Below, piece by piece: positions 1 through 8,310 of a DNA stretch of 64,000 bases. The notes beneath the pieces are model-generated. The model was not told where the DNA came from. It did not search any database and worked only from the letters and a program-made list of their open reading frames with translations. The stretch's first letter is position 1. Each line of letters opens with the position of its first letter. This DNA is from Cerasicoccus sp. TK19100 (GTDB lineage Bacteria; Verrucomicrobiota; Verrucomicrobiia; Opitutales; Cerasicoccaceae), in NCBI RefSeq assembly GCF_027257155.1, contig NZ_JAPWDU010000002.1, positions 558,001 through 622,000 of the forward strand, read 5' to 3'. A program made the position numbers and the translations under genes.

Positions 1-1355
1 GCATGTTGGTAGGCACCGGCCTCTTCACCATACCAACCGTCATTGGTCACAACGACAATAAAGTCCGCGCCACTACGCACGACCTCCCGCCCTAGTCGCG
101 AAAAGATGTCCTCATAACAAATCAGTGGCCCAGCTTGCCAGGTCTCCTCGCCCACAGTAACCGGTAAGGGTCGGGAGTGGTCGCCGGGCTTCAAATCAAT
201 GTCCAGCGGAACCACCGTACTGATGAAAAACAACACATCACGCAGCGGTATGTATTCGCCAAAAGGCACGAGCCGACGCTTGGCGTAATGCCCGTCATAG
301 AGGCCTTTTTCCGGTTCCAGTAAGAAGAGCGCGTTGGCCCATTCGCCATTGGGGAACTGCGCCAGAGCGCCCGTTATCAGCGGGATGCCATGCTTGTCCA
401 CCCCACCCTGAATCCACAGCTCCATTTCGCGCTGCCCCTTGGCATTGATGATCGGGTAAGGTGGCGCGGCCTCCGGCCACAGGATCAGATCGGGTTTGGG
501 CGTGGAGATCACCGCCTGCTCGGTCAGTTGACGCAGGACCCGGAAATTCTCATTCACCATGGACTGGTCCCATTTCAGGTCGGCCGGTATCCAAGGTTGC
601 ACGGCGGCAACGTTGAGCATCGGCTCCCGCTCCTGCGCCTTGCCAACTGTGCGCACATAGAGCCATACCGAGACAAACACCAGCGCCAGGGCCACGTAGA
701 ACTCAGGGCAAAACTGCCACCGCAGCTTCAGGCGGCTCGCCTTAGCGGGAGCGTCAGCCTTACCATCCTTCTCGTCATTGGCCGGGGTCAGGAAGAGCCG
801 CTTGATGTAGAAAGCCAGCGTGAGATTAAAGAAGATCAGGATAAACGAGACCGCATACTGCCCGCCGAATTCTGCGGTTTGCAGCATCGGCGGGCGCTGC
901 CATTGACTCGCCGCCAGTGGCAGCCAAGGGAAGCCCGTGAGTACCCAGGTCTTCAGCCATTCCAGGATCACCCACAGACCGGCCATACCCAGTAGCGCCA
1001 AAAGCCGCGCACCGAACCCGCGTTTCACGGCGTTGGGTAATATCCAGCGCCCCGCCAGTGCCCAGCCAGCCGGAAACAGCCCCAGCAAAAATGACAAGAT
1101 CACCAGGCCGACCGAGCCCATCGGCGGATGCACATGGCGCAGCCAGATGATCAGCAAAAACCAACTAAGCCAAAAGCCGCCCAGCGCGCAGAAAAACGTC
1201 CGCCAGCGGGGCGGATTTGTCAGCAGCCAGAGCAACAGCGGAATAGCAAAGACATAGGCCGCCTCCGCCACATTACCCGGAGGAAACGCAGCAAAATGCA
1301 GCAAGCCCGAGGTAATCCCCGCCAGCGCGCCGATTAAACAGGGGCGTCTCGTCAT
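1..1355 (-). CDS. lnt: Apolipoprotein N-acyltransferase (partial, 3' end outside window)
   Basis: Transfers the third acyl chain from phospholipid to the N-terminal Cys of lipoproteins in the inner membrane. Reading the minus strand from the ATG at 1355 gives an open frame to the window edge, so the C-terminus is missing. The N-terminal half has several hydrophobic segments. The nitrilase-like domain follows, with the family triad in order: WPEAAPPY (Glu), YAKRRLVPFGEY (Lys) and ICYEDIF (Cys nucleophile). The start lies 3 nt after the stop of the upstream lipoprotein gene, so the two are probably co-transcribed. Overlapping ORFs in other frames of this stretch are shadows. Confidence 0.93.
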   Translation of the reverse strand, partial: MTRRPCLIGALAGITSGLLHFAAFPPGNVAEAAYVFAIPLLLWLLTNPPRWRTFFCALGGFWLSWFLLIIWLRHVHPPMGSVGLVILSFLLGLFPAGWALAGRWILPNAVKRGFGARLLALLGMAGLWVILEWLKTWVLTGFPWLPLAASQWQRPPMLQTAEFGGQYAVSFILIFFNLTLAFYIKRLFLTPANDEKDGKADAPAKASRLKLRWQFCPEFYVALALVFVSVWLYVRTVGKAQEREPMLNVAAVQPWIPADLKWDQSMVNENFRVLRQLTEQAVISTPKPDLILWPEAAPPYPIINAKGQREMELWIQGGVDKHGIPLITGALAQFPNGEWANALFLLEPEKGLYDGHYAKRRLVPFGEYIPLRDVLFFISTVVPLDIDLKPGDHSRPLPVTVGEETWQAGPLICYEDIFSRLGREVVRSGADFIVVVTNDGWYGEEAGAYQH

Positions 1356-1358
1356 GCC

Positions 1359-1862
1359 TTATTTTCCGGCGGTGGGAAAGCTCGCCATCAGCGTCTGCAC
1401 GCCAGCATCCAAAGCATTGGTGGAAAGCGGCTCGTTTGCCGACCAGAGCTTTTCGCCATCCTTGCTTGCAGACAGGAACACATAAAGCGCGCGTTGCACA
1501 TGCATGCTGCTATCACTGTAGCCCACGCTGTTGTTGGCCGACGTCGCCGACGACTGGTTCACGACCTTCCCCTGCTCATAGCTTCCGGAAATGACAATAT
1601 CTGCGCTGCTCTTATCCTGAGTCACGTGGTATCCCTTCGCGGTCAGAACGTTAGCAATTGCCTCGTGGATGGCATTATCCACGCGCTCATGCGGAGCCGG
1701 ATAACCATCGGTTTCCGGGAAATCCGGTTCAATATAAGCCGAGCTGGAGGCAGCTAGCTTTGCATTACCAGCCGAGCTGGAGTCCACATCCACATTTTCA
1801 CAGCCCACCAGAAATAGCGCTACTGCAACAATGCTCGAAAAAACAGATAGTAACTTTGCCAT
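1359..1862 (-). CDS. Small lipoprotein, DUF4136-like
   Basis: A 167-residue protein with a lipoprotein signal peptide: Lys near the start, a hydrophobic stretch, then a lipobox ending LVGC at about residues 18-21. The mature part is Ser/Ala-rich at first. It then shows a pattern resembling DUF4136 lipoproteins: DNAIHEAIANVLTAKGY followed by SADIVISGSYE and a C-terminal LWSANEP segment. Function is unknown. It lies directly upstream of lnt with a 3-nt gap, which would fit co-expression of a lipoprotein with the enzyme that matures lipoproteins, although any such link is inference. The DUF4136 assignment is by eye. Confidence 0.75.
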   Translation of the reverse strand: MAKLLSVFSSIVAVALFLVGCENVDVDSSSAGNAKLAASSSAYIEPDFPETDGYPAPHERVDNAIHEAIANVLTAKGYHVTQDKSSADIVISGSYEQGKVVNQSSATSANNSVGYSDSSMHVQRALYVFLSASKDGEKLWSANEPLSTNALDAGVQTLMASFPTAGK

Positions 1863-2001
1863 GCCGTAGTAATCCGCCGACTGCTTCCGTATTGCAATTG
1901 AATTTTCCCATATTTAAGATTCCTCTAATCATTACCCAAGCAGCGCCCCCTAGCGCAAAATTGCTGAAACTTAATTTTCCATTAAGGGTTAAATACCTGC
2001 A

Positions 2002-3501
2002 ATGAGTCTCGTCATCGGTCACCAAAGTCCCCGCCAAGCCTGGCAACCGCTGTCACCGGACAAGTGGGATACTGACAGCGCTGCGCACCTGCTGCGGCGG
2101 ATGGGCTTTTCCGCGCGGCCAGCCGATGTCCAGCAGGCGCTCAACGATGGCCTACAGGCCACCGTGCGCGACGCCTTCAAAGGCCGCGAATTCCCCGTCC
2201 CTACCAAAACATGGGAGGCCGATTTAAAGGTAAAATACTTGCGCCGCAGCATGCGCAACCAGGACGAGGAAACACGCCGCGAAATTCAGCGTGAAATCCG
2301 TAAAGCCGAGCGCGACGCCTTCAGTGAATTCGCCATGGCGTGGATGGAGTTTGCCCGCCAACCGGAGAACTCCGCCCAAGAAAAATACGTGCTATTTTTA
2401 GAGAGCGTGTTTGTCGTCTCCTATGAAAAAGTGAAGGACGCCGGACGCCTTTACGACCACCAGAACATTCTGCGACGCGAAGGTTTCGACAGCTACCGCG
2501 ACCTGGCCAAGACCGTCAGCCGCTCGCCGGCGATGATTCATTACCTCGACCTCAACCGCAGCACCAAGCAGGCACCCAATGAAAACTTCGCCCGCGAGCT
2601 GATGGAGCTCTTTACCCTCGGCCAGGGCAACTACACCGAGAACGACATCAAGCAGGCCGCGCGCTCGTTTACCGGCTATGGCTACCGCGAGTCCGATTAT
2701 TACTTTGCCGAATTCAACTTTAACCCGCACGCCTACGACAACGGCGTGAAAACCGTCTTCGGTCAGACCGGTCGCTGGAACGGCGATGAGGTCATCGAAA
2801 TGATCTTTGAGCAACCCGGTGCTAAGCTCTTCCTGCCCCGCGAATTATGCCTCTTTTACCTTAGCGAAACGCCGATCCCCGACGAATATCTGCAACCACT
2901 GGGAGACGAATGGGCACGCCGTGACTTCGACCAGCGTTGGCTCCTGGAAACCGTCTTTACCAGCGAGTTGTTCTTCGACCCACAGTTTCGCGGTGAGCTC
3001 ATTAAGTCGCCGATTCATTACTACCTCGGCCTGTGCCAAGACATCAATCTCGACGTCTTCCCCGTACCTGAGCGCGTCGAGCAACAACTGCGCGGCATGG
3101 GCCAGCAGTTTCAAAACCCGCCCAACGTTCGGGGCTGGCTCGGCGGCAAGCACTGGATCACTTCCTCGACGCTCTCCGCCCGGCAGCAGCTCGTGCGGAA
3201 CCTGCTCTACCCACCGAATATCAAACGCCTCAATGCTGACGAAAAAATGCGCATCGAGGAAGCGGTGGCCGACGGCAAGGGGCCGTTTTTTGTGGACGAC
3301 GAGCGCCTAGAACCGCTGCTCAACAAGGACTCGCCCGACATGATCAACCACCTCTGCCGGTATTTCCTGCCACGCGATCCAACGGACGAGTTTAAGCAGC
3401 AGCTCGTCTCCCACATCAAGGTGCCCGTCAGCCAGCGCACTGAGCGCGTACGGGAGGCCTTGCTTGCCCTGCTCCAGTCGCCCGCCTATCAACTTTCCTA
3501 A
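2002..3501 (+). CDS. DUF1800 family protein
   Basis: A 499-residue protein matching DUF1800: an N-terminal AHLLRRMGFSARPADV segment, a long charged helical region (about residues 70-130), the segment NFARELMELFTLGQGNYTE with a following RSFTGYG, and the C-terminal NPPNVRGWLGGKHWI. The family is widespread in Planctomycetes and Verrucomicrobiota and is usually encoded next to a DUF1501 protein, as here, with a 19-nt gap to the next gene. Its biochemical role is not established. The ATG at 2002 has no convincing ribosome binding site. It is divergent from the lipoprotein gene, with 139 bp between them. Confidence 0.9.
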   Translation: MSLVIGHQSPRQAWQPLSPDKWDTDSAAHLLRRMGFSARPADVQQALNDGLQATVRDAFKGREFPVPTKTWEADLKVKYLRRSMRNQDEETRREIQREIRKAERDAFSEFAMAWMEFARQPENSAQEKYVLFLESVFVVSYEKVKDAGRLYDHQNILRREGFDSYRDLAKTVSRSPAMIHYLDLNRSTKQAPNENFARELMELFTLGQGNYTENDIKQAARSFTGYGYRESDYYFAEFNFNPHAYDNGVKTVFGQTGRWNGDEVIEMIFEQPGAKLFLPRELCLFYLSETPIPDEYLQPLGDEWARRDFDQRWLLETVFTSELFFDPQFRGELIKSPIHYYLGLCQDINLDVFPVPERVEQQLRGMGQQFQNPPNVRGWLGGKHWITSSTLSARQQLVRNLLYPPNIKRLNADEKMRIEEAVADGKGPFFVDDERLEPLLNKDSPDMINHLCRYFLPRDPTDEFKQQLVSHIKVPVSQRTERVREALLALLQSPAYQLS

Positions 3502-3520
3502 CGCCAACCAACGCCCAGCC

Positions 3521-4759
3521 ATGTATAACCGCAACACGCCCATCGCCGTCACCCGGCGCGAATTCCTCCGCAGCTCCATGGGAGGCCTGGGCATGGTGGC
3601 GTTCAGCGGATTTGCACCCAGCTTTCTCGCGACGACTGCCCGTGCCAACGTCGCCGCGCCGGAGAAGGACCGGCAGATCCTGGTGCTTATTCAGCTCGCT
3701 GGCGGTAACGACGGGCTCAACACCTGCATCCCTTACTTGGATGATGAATATTACCGCCTGCGCCCCGACTTGGGCATCAAGGAAGGCTATCGCCAGATAT
3801 CCGATCTCATTGCGCTTCACCCCAGTTGCGGCGGCATGGAGCGCCTGTTCAAAGACGGCAACCTGAGCATCATCCAGAACGTCGGCTACCCCAACCCCAA
3901 CCGCAGCCACTTCCGCTCCACCGAAATTTGGGAAACAGCAACCGACAGCGACATCATCGGCCGCGATGGCTGGATCGGAAATTACTTCGACAACTACTGC
4001 GACGGGGCCGGCCACACCAGCAGCGACCCGCTAGGCCTGCACATCAGCAACGAGACACCCGGCCTGTTCATGTCCGAGAAAGTGCACTCCGTTTACGGCA
4101 TGCCAACTCGTGGGCGCGTCGCGAAAAAAGCCGACACCGAAATGCAGTTGTTGGAAAAGCTCACTCAGGCCCCCGCCGCGTCCGACTCCGGCAACTACCT
4201 GCAGCACATGATGATGGATGCCATCGTCACCGAGCGGCGCGTGCAGGAAATCGTCGACCGCTACCGCCCACAGGCAAACTATCAAGGCAACCTCGGCCAG
4301 TCCTTGCGCAAGGTCGCCGCCATGGTCGCCAACGGCTTCGAAACGCGCGTGTACTTCGTGTCCCAAGGTGGCTATGACACCCACGCCAACCAGGCAGGTG
4401 GCCACGCCAACCGCCTCAACGAACTCTCCAACGCGCTCAGCGCCTTTCAGCAGGACCTGCAAAAACACGGCCTCGATGACCAGGTGCTGACGCTCGTCTT
4501 CTCCGAGTTTGGCCGCCGCCCCCAGCAAAACGGCAGCAACGGCACTGACCACGGAGCCGCCGCCCCGCTCTTCATCATGGGCAAGGATTTGCAGACGCCC
4601 CTCATGGGCAACCCGCCGGACCTCATCAACCTGGAAAACAAAGACCTGCGCCACGAATACGATTTCCGCCAAGTCTATGCGACCGTGATTCAGGACTGGT
4701 TCCAAGCCGACCCAAGCAAAGTCATCGACGGCCAATTCGACACCCTGCCGATCTTGTAG
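3521..4759 (+). CDS. DUF1501 family secreted protein (sulfatase-like fold)
   Basis: A 412-residue protein. I chose the ATG at 3521, just after the DUF1800 stop, because it puts a twin-arginine-type signal (TRREFLRSS, then a hydrophobic stretch ending ATTARA) at the N-terminus; an upstream start at 3464 would overlap the previous gene. DUF1501 hallmarks are LVLIQLAGGNDGLNT, the SHFRSTEIWETA segment, SQGGYDTHANQ and FSEFGRRPQQNGSNGTDHG. The last two are the His/Asp-rich, alkaline-phosphatase-like metal region. Export through Tat is predicted. It forms a probable operon with the DUF1800 gene. Molecular function is unknown. Confidence 0.92.
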   Translation: MYNRNTPIAVTRREFLRSSMGGLGMVAFSGFAPSFLATTARANVAAPEKDRQILVLIQLAGGNDGLNTCIPYLDDEYYRLRPDLGIKEGYRQISDLIALHPSCGGMERLFKDGNLSIIQNVGYPNPNRSHFRSTEIWETATDSDIIGRDGWIGNYFDNYCDGAGHTSSDPLGLHISNETPGLFMSEKVHSVYGMPTRGRVAKKADTEMQLLEKLTQAPAASDSGNYLQHMMMDAIVTERRVQEIVDRYRPQANYQGNLGQSLRKVAAMVANGFETRVYFVSQGGYDTHANQAGGHANRLNELSNALSAFQQDLQKHGLDDQVLTLVFSEFGRRPQQNGSNGTDHGAAAPLFIMGKDLQTPLMGNPPDLINLENKDLRHEYDFRQVYATVIQDWFQADPSKVIDGQFDTLPIL

Positions 4760-4794
4760 CTTCTAGACGCGGCTTCCTTTGCGGCAACGCTCGC

Positions 4795-6081
4795 TTACGG
4801 ATTGGCCATCGACTCACCGGCGATGTGTCCGGTTGTCCATGCGGCCTGGAAATTGAAGCCGCCTGTAATGCCATCGATGTCGATACATTCACCGGCAAAG
4901 TGCAGCCCCGGAGCCATCTTGCTCTCCATGCGACGCCAGTCGATTTCCTTGCGACAGACCCCTCCGCAGGTGACAAACTCGTCCTTGTTCGTCGTCTTGC
5001 CCTGGATTGAGTAGCTGCCCGCCACGAGTTCCTGGATCAAGGCGTTTTCCTGATCCTTGGGCAGTTGCGCCCAGCGCATGTCTTCGCTAATACCGGATAC
5101 GGAAACCAGTCGCTCCCAAAGCCGGCGCGGGATCGCGTCAAAAACCTTTGCCGTCACGTTGGTCTTGCCCGAACGCTTGCGCAGGCGGTTAAACTGCTCG
5201 CGGACTTGATTTTCCGTCGTCTGGCCAAGCCAATTAATGCTGATCGCGAAGTGGTAATTCTCCTCCTGTAGCGCCCTCGCCTCCCACGCTGAGAGCCGGA
5301 GAATCGCCGGGCCACTCAAGCCACGGTGGGTAATTAATATGGGGCCTTGTTGTGGCTTTCCGCCATCGTTGACGCGCACCTCGGCATCCTGCACCGAAAG
5401 CCCGGCCAAGCCATGCGTGCGCTTGTCCGCCACATTAAAGGCAAAGAGCGACGGTGCCAGCGGCTCAATCGTGTGGCCGAGCGCTTCGATCGCGCGGACC
5501 AAGGGCGAGGCCTTCAGCGAACCCGCCGCAATGCACACCGCGTCGGCACCATCCGTCTGGCCGTCCGTTCGCTCCAAGCGATAACCGCCGTCGCTGCGCG
5601 CAGTCAGCGACTTCAAACCCACGCCTTTGAGCCGTTCAATCCCCGCCTCTTGCGCACAGCGGAGAAAGCAATCTATGATCGTCTGCGAGTCGTCCGTTAC
5701 GGGGAACATCCGCCCGTCATCCTCGCGCTTAATCTTGACGCCACGCGCGGCAAACCAGTCCAGCGTGTCCTGCGGCTGCCAGCGATGAAAGGCCGCGCGC
5801 AGCTCGCGTGAGCCGCGCGGATAGCGGGTGGAAAGCTCTTTGGGATCAAAGCACGAATGCGTCACGTTGCAGCGGCCGCCTCCCGAAATTTTGACCTTCG
5901 CCAGCCATTTTTGCCCACGCTCGTAGAGGGTGATTCTGGCACCGGGGTTCGCCTCAGCCGCAGTCAGCGCGGTAAAAAAGCCTGCCGCCCCGCCCCCGAC
6001 AATTGCCAATCGGGGTGAGCGTTTCGAAGTTTGCGAAGCCTGCGCGCTTTTTTCCATGCGCATGGAGTTAGCTGCGATCAT
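4795..6081 (-). CDS. BaiN/RdsA-type NAD(P)/FAD-dependent oxidoreductase (HI0933-like)
   Basis: A 428-residue flavoprotein. The FAD-binding beta-alpha-beta motif is LAIVGGGAAGFFTALTAAE at about residues 26-44, followed by the family signature KVKISGGGRCNVTHS. GLSGPAILRLSAWEA and the C-terminal HFAGECIDIDGITGGFNFQ complete the HI0933-like pattern. Family members have been called flavoproteins of unknown substrate; BaiN acts on bile-acid intermediates, which is unlikely to be the role here. Alternative in-frame ATGs lie 6 and 8 codons into the chosen start. It converges on the DUF1501 gene, with 35 bp between the stops. Confidence 0.9.
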   Translation of the reverse strand: MIAANSMRMEKSAQASQTSKRSPRLAIVGGGAAGFFTALTAAEANPGARITLYERGQKWLAKVKISGGGRCNVTHSCFDPKELSTRYPRGSRELRAAFHRWQPQDTLDWFAARGVKIKREDDGRMFPVTDDSQTIIDCFLRCAQEAGIERLKGVGLKSLTARSDGGYRLERTDGQTDGADAVCIAAGSLKASPLVRAIEALGHTIEPLAPSLFAFNVADKRTHGLAGLSVQDAEVRVNDGGKPQQGPILITHRGLSGPAILRLSAWEARALQEENYHFAISINWLGQTTENQVREQFNRLRKRSGKTNVTAKVFDAIPRRLWERLVSVSGISEDMRWAQLPKDQENALIQELVAGSYSIQGKTTNKDEFVTCGGVCRKEIDWRRMESKMAPGLHFAGECIDIDGITGGFNFQAAWTTGHIAGESMANP

Positions 6082-6169
6082 CGGCGAAAGACAAGGCCGG
6101 AACGAATCGGCTGGCGAATCACCACAAAGTGTTTTGACTAATGATTGCGCATCACGCTAGATCCATCAC

Positions 6170-6610
6170 GTGCCACGAAACCAGCGCTCCAAATCATACT
6201 CGCGTTCAAAACGTAAAGACCTGAAAAAGCCGCTAACCGCGTTAACGGCAGTGATTCTACCGAGCGCCGCGCTGGTCAAGCTATCCGGCTGGATCAGCTA
6301 TCAATATATATTGATCTATCTTGCGGTGATCTCGCTGATAACGTTCATCGCCTATCGGCGCGACAAACAAAAGGCGCAAACCGACGCTTGGCGAACACCG
6401 GAAAGCACCCTTCATATGATGGAGCTCGCGGGTGGCTGGCTTGCCGCCTTCTTCGCCCAAAGAACCTTCCGGCACAAGACCCAGAAAACATCCTTTCAGG
6501 TAACATTCTGGGCAATCGCCATTTTGCACAACTTGATCGCGCTGGAATACTTGCTCAATTGGCGTTTCACGAACGCGTTCATTCAGTTGATTAAAACTCA
6601 CGCCGGATAG
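6170..6610 (+). CDS. DUF1294 family small membrane protein
   Basis: A 146-residue protein starting at GTG. A basic N-terminus (PRNQRSKSYSRSKRKDLKK) precedes hydrophobic segments at about residues 25-65 and 115-135. The DUF1294 signature is present: FIAYRRDKQKAQ, then WRTPESTLHMMELAGGW and FRHKTQKTSFQ. Members are integral membrane proteins of unknown function, often with a small N-terminal nucleic-acid-binding domain; here only the membrane part is seen. It diverges from the flavoprotein gene, with 88 bp between them. The GTG start is the most upstream that fits. Confidence 0.85.
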   Translation: MPRNQRSKSYSRSKRKDLKKPLTALTAVILPSAALVKLSGWISYQYILIYLAVISLITFIAYRRDKQKAQTDAWRTPESTLHMMELAGGWLAAFFAQRTFRHKTQKTSFQVTFWAIAILHNLIALEYLLNWRFTNAFIQLIKTHAG

Positions 6611-6711
6611 CGCTATCCAAGTGATTCCGGTGCCCCGGACTCCTATCGGAGCATCTTCTTATTGAATAAACAGGGCTTGTCGGGCGCGGGTTTTACCTTG
6701 AAACTGCGCGC

Positions 6712-7545
6712 ATGACTCAACCTGCCTCCGAAGACGAACAACACGGCGAAGACTGGATTATCTGCGGACGCGCGGCCCTTGACGCCGTGTTCAAAAACCG
6801 CCCCAAGGCGCTGCGCAAACTATGGCTCGTTGAGGAAAATCAGGGCCCATTGGGTGAAATCTGCGCGTACCTGGCCGACGAAAAGCGCTCGTACTCGACG
6901 CAGACTTACGATCGCTTAACGCGCGTGGTTAAACACCCCAATCACGATGGCGTCATTGCGTTTATCGACCCGCCGCTCAAGCCGCAGTTTCAGATGTCCC
7001 ACCTCGTCGACTGGCAAAAAAGCGGCGAGCCCCTGCTGATTATCGACCAGGTCGCGGCCCCCATTGAATTCGGTCGGCTGCTCAAAGTCGCGGTCAGCTT
7101 CAACATGCGCCGCGCCCTGGTGACCGATTCCCCGATGCAAGCGCCCATCGATGGCTCGGTTTACTCTGCCAGCCAAGGTGCCCTGGAGCATATTCGCTGC
7201 TACAGGATTGGTAAACTCGTGCCACTCTTTAAGCACATGGAGCCATATTTCCTGTCGATTGGTGTCGGCGGCCCCGGTGCCAGCCGCCCCAACTGGGCCA
7301 AGCCCTTGCGTGCCCCCGGCCGCTCGGCGGCAATCATTATCAGCGACCGTCCCGAAGGCATCGACAAGCGGATCGTCCCCCACTGCGAGCACCGCATTTA
7401 CATCCCAACCAAGGGGCCGCTCCCACTGTCGGCAGCGGAAAATTTAGCCACGCTGCTCGCCTGGCTCACCGTCGAGGGCAAGCAGGGCAAGGACCGCGGA
7501 TTCCGCGCGCGCCAAGCCGCCAAGAAGGCTGAAAAGAAGAAGTAA
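6712..7545 (+). CDS. SpoU/TrmH-family RNA methyltransferase, atypical motifs
   Basis: A 277-residue protein with the two-part SpoU layout: an N-terminal substrate-binding part (WIICGRAALDAVFKNRPKALRKL, KHPNHDGVIAF) and a C-terminal SPOUT knot domain from about residue 100. The knot motifs deviate from the family. Where active enzymes have N..G...R, this reads APIEFGRLLKVA, with Glu and Lys in place of Asn and Arg. Motif 2 reads SDRPEGID and motif 3 IPTKGPLPLSAAENLA. The C-terminus is Lys/Arg-rich (RARQAAKKAEKKK). Expected role is 2'-O-methylation of rRNA or tRNA using SAM, but the substitutions could mean altered substrate or lost catalysis. Confidence 0.8.
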   Translation: MTQPASEDEQHGEDWIICGRAALDAVFKNRPKALRKLWLVEENQGPLGEICAYLADEKRSYSTQTYDRLTRVVKHPNHDGVIAFIDPPLKPQFQMSHLVDWQKSGEPLLIIDQVAAPIEFGRLLKVAVSFNMRRALVTDSPMQAPIDGSVYSASQGALEHIRCYRIGKLVPLFKHMEPYFLSIGVGGPGASRPNWAKPLRAPGRSAAIIISDRPEGIDKRIVPHCEHRIYIPTKGPLPLSAAENLATLLAWLTVEGKQGKDRGFRARQAAKKAEKKK

Positions 7546-7581
7546 TTCCTTTCGCCGAGTAATCGTTCTGCGCAACTTGCG

Positions 7582-8226
7582 CTACGCGGGCTTTCGCGTG
7601 GCCCACAGCGCGCCATCCACAATGAATTGCCACACGTGCGGGTGCTCATCGTATTCGGTAGGCTTGTGCCCGAGCGCGCAATAGAAGACCTTGCCAGCAC
7701 CCCAGTTTTTGGTCCACGCGACCGGCATGTTAATCGTGTTGCCGTCGAACTGGTAATCCGTGGCCAGCAGAACGTTGTTACCCGGATCAACGTGCAGGTA
7801 GTATTGCTCGGAATCGTAGGCAAAGGTCGACGGCATGCCCGCAGTCAGCGGATGCTCCGGCTGCGTCACGCGCACCGCGTATTCGCCAACGTAGGGGTGC
7901 GAAACGAATTGGCCGCCCATCATGTGGCAGTAGTTCAGCGCCCCACGAAACGCGTCGCCCGAGCCATGCGCCGCCGCAAGGCCGGTGCCGTTCTTCACCG
8001 CATTCGTGAGCGCCGCTTCGCGCTCGTGCGAAAGCTCCGCCATAGTCACACACGGGATGATTAAGTCATATGAGGCCAGCTGCGTCGCATCATCGAGGCA
8101 GTCCAGTCCTTCGCATTGGGTGACGTCGTAACCATGCTCGGTCAGCGCGGCAACGTAGCGTTGGGCAATCTCTTTTGGGCTGTGGCCTTCCCAACCACCA
8201 TGGAAAACAAGGGCTTTATAGGGCAT
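7582..8226 (-). CDS. ThuA-like domain protein
   Basis: A 214-residue protein with the class-I glutamine-amidotransferase-like fold of ThuA: KALVFHGGWEGHSPKEIA at the start, a YDLIIPCVTMAELSHE strand-turn, GTGLAAAHGSGDAFRGA, then GGQFVSHPY, and the C-terminal pattern PVAWTKNWGAGKVFYCALGH with HPHVWQFI. ThuA proteins were first tied to trehalose use and are frequent in carbohydrate-degrading bacteria; the reaction is not defined for this branch. It has no signal peptide. It is divergent from the sulfatase pair and could be part of the same sugar-use locus (inference). Confidence 0.88.
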   Translation of the reverse strand: MPYKALVFHGGWEGHSPKEIAQRYVAALTEHGYDVTQCEGLDCLDDATQLASYDLIIPCVTMAELSHEREAALTNAVKNGTGLAAAHGSGDAFRGALNYCHMMGGQFVSHPYVGEYAVRVTQPEHPLTAGMPSTFAYDSEQYYLHVDPGNNVLLATDYQFDGNTINMPVAWTKNWGAGKVFYCALGHKPTEYDEHPHVWQFIVDGALWATRKPA

Positions 8227-8310
8227 GTTCTAGCTTGATAGGATTTCCGGATATGCTTGCAACCAAATTGAGTTGCCCTGCCCTCAGGCATCAGTTGATT
8301 GATATAAACG

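Noticed and set aside
826-1164. 112-residue minus-strand ORF near the window start
   Set aside because: It is out of frame inside the open lnt frame, which extends to the window edge and carries the catalytic triad.
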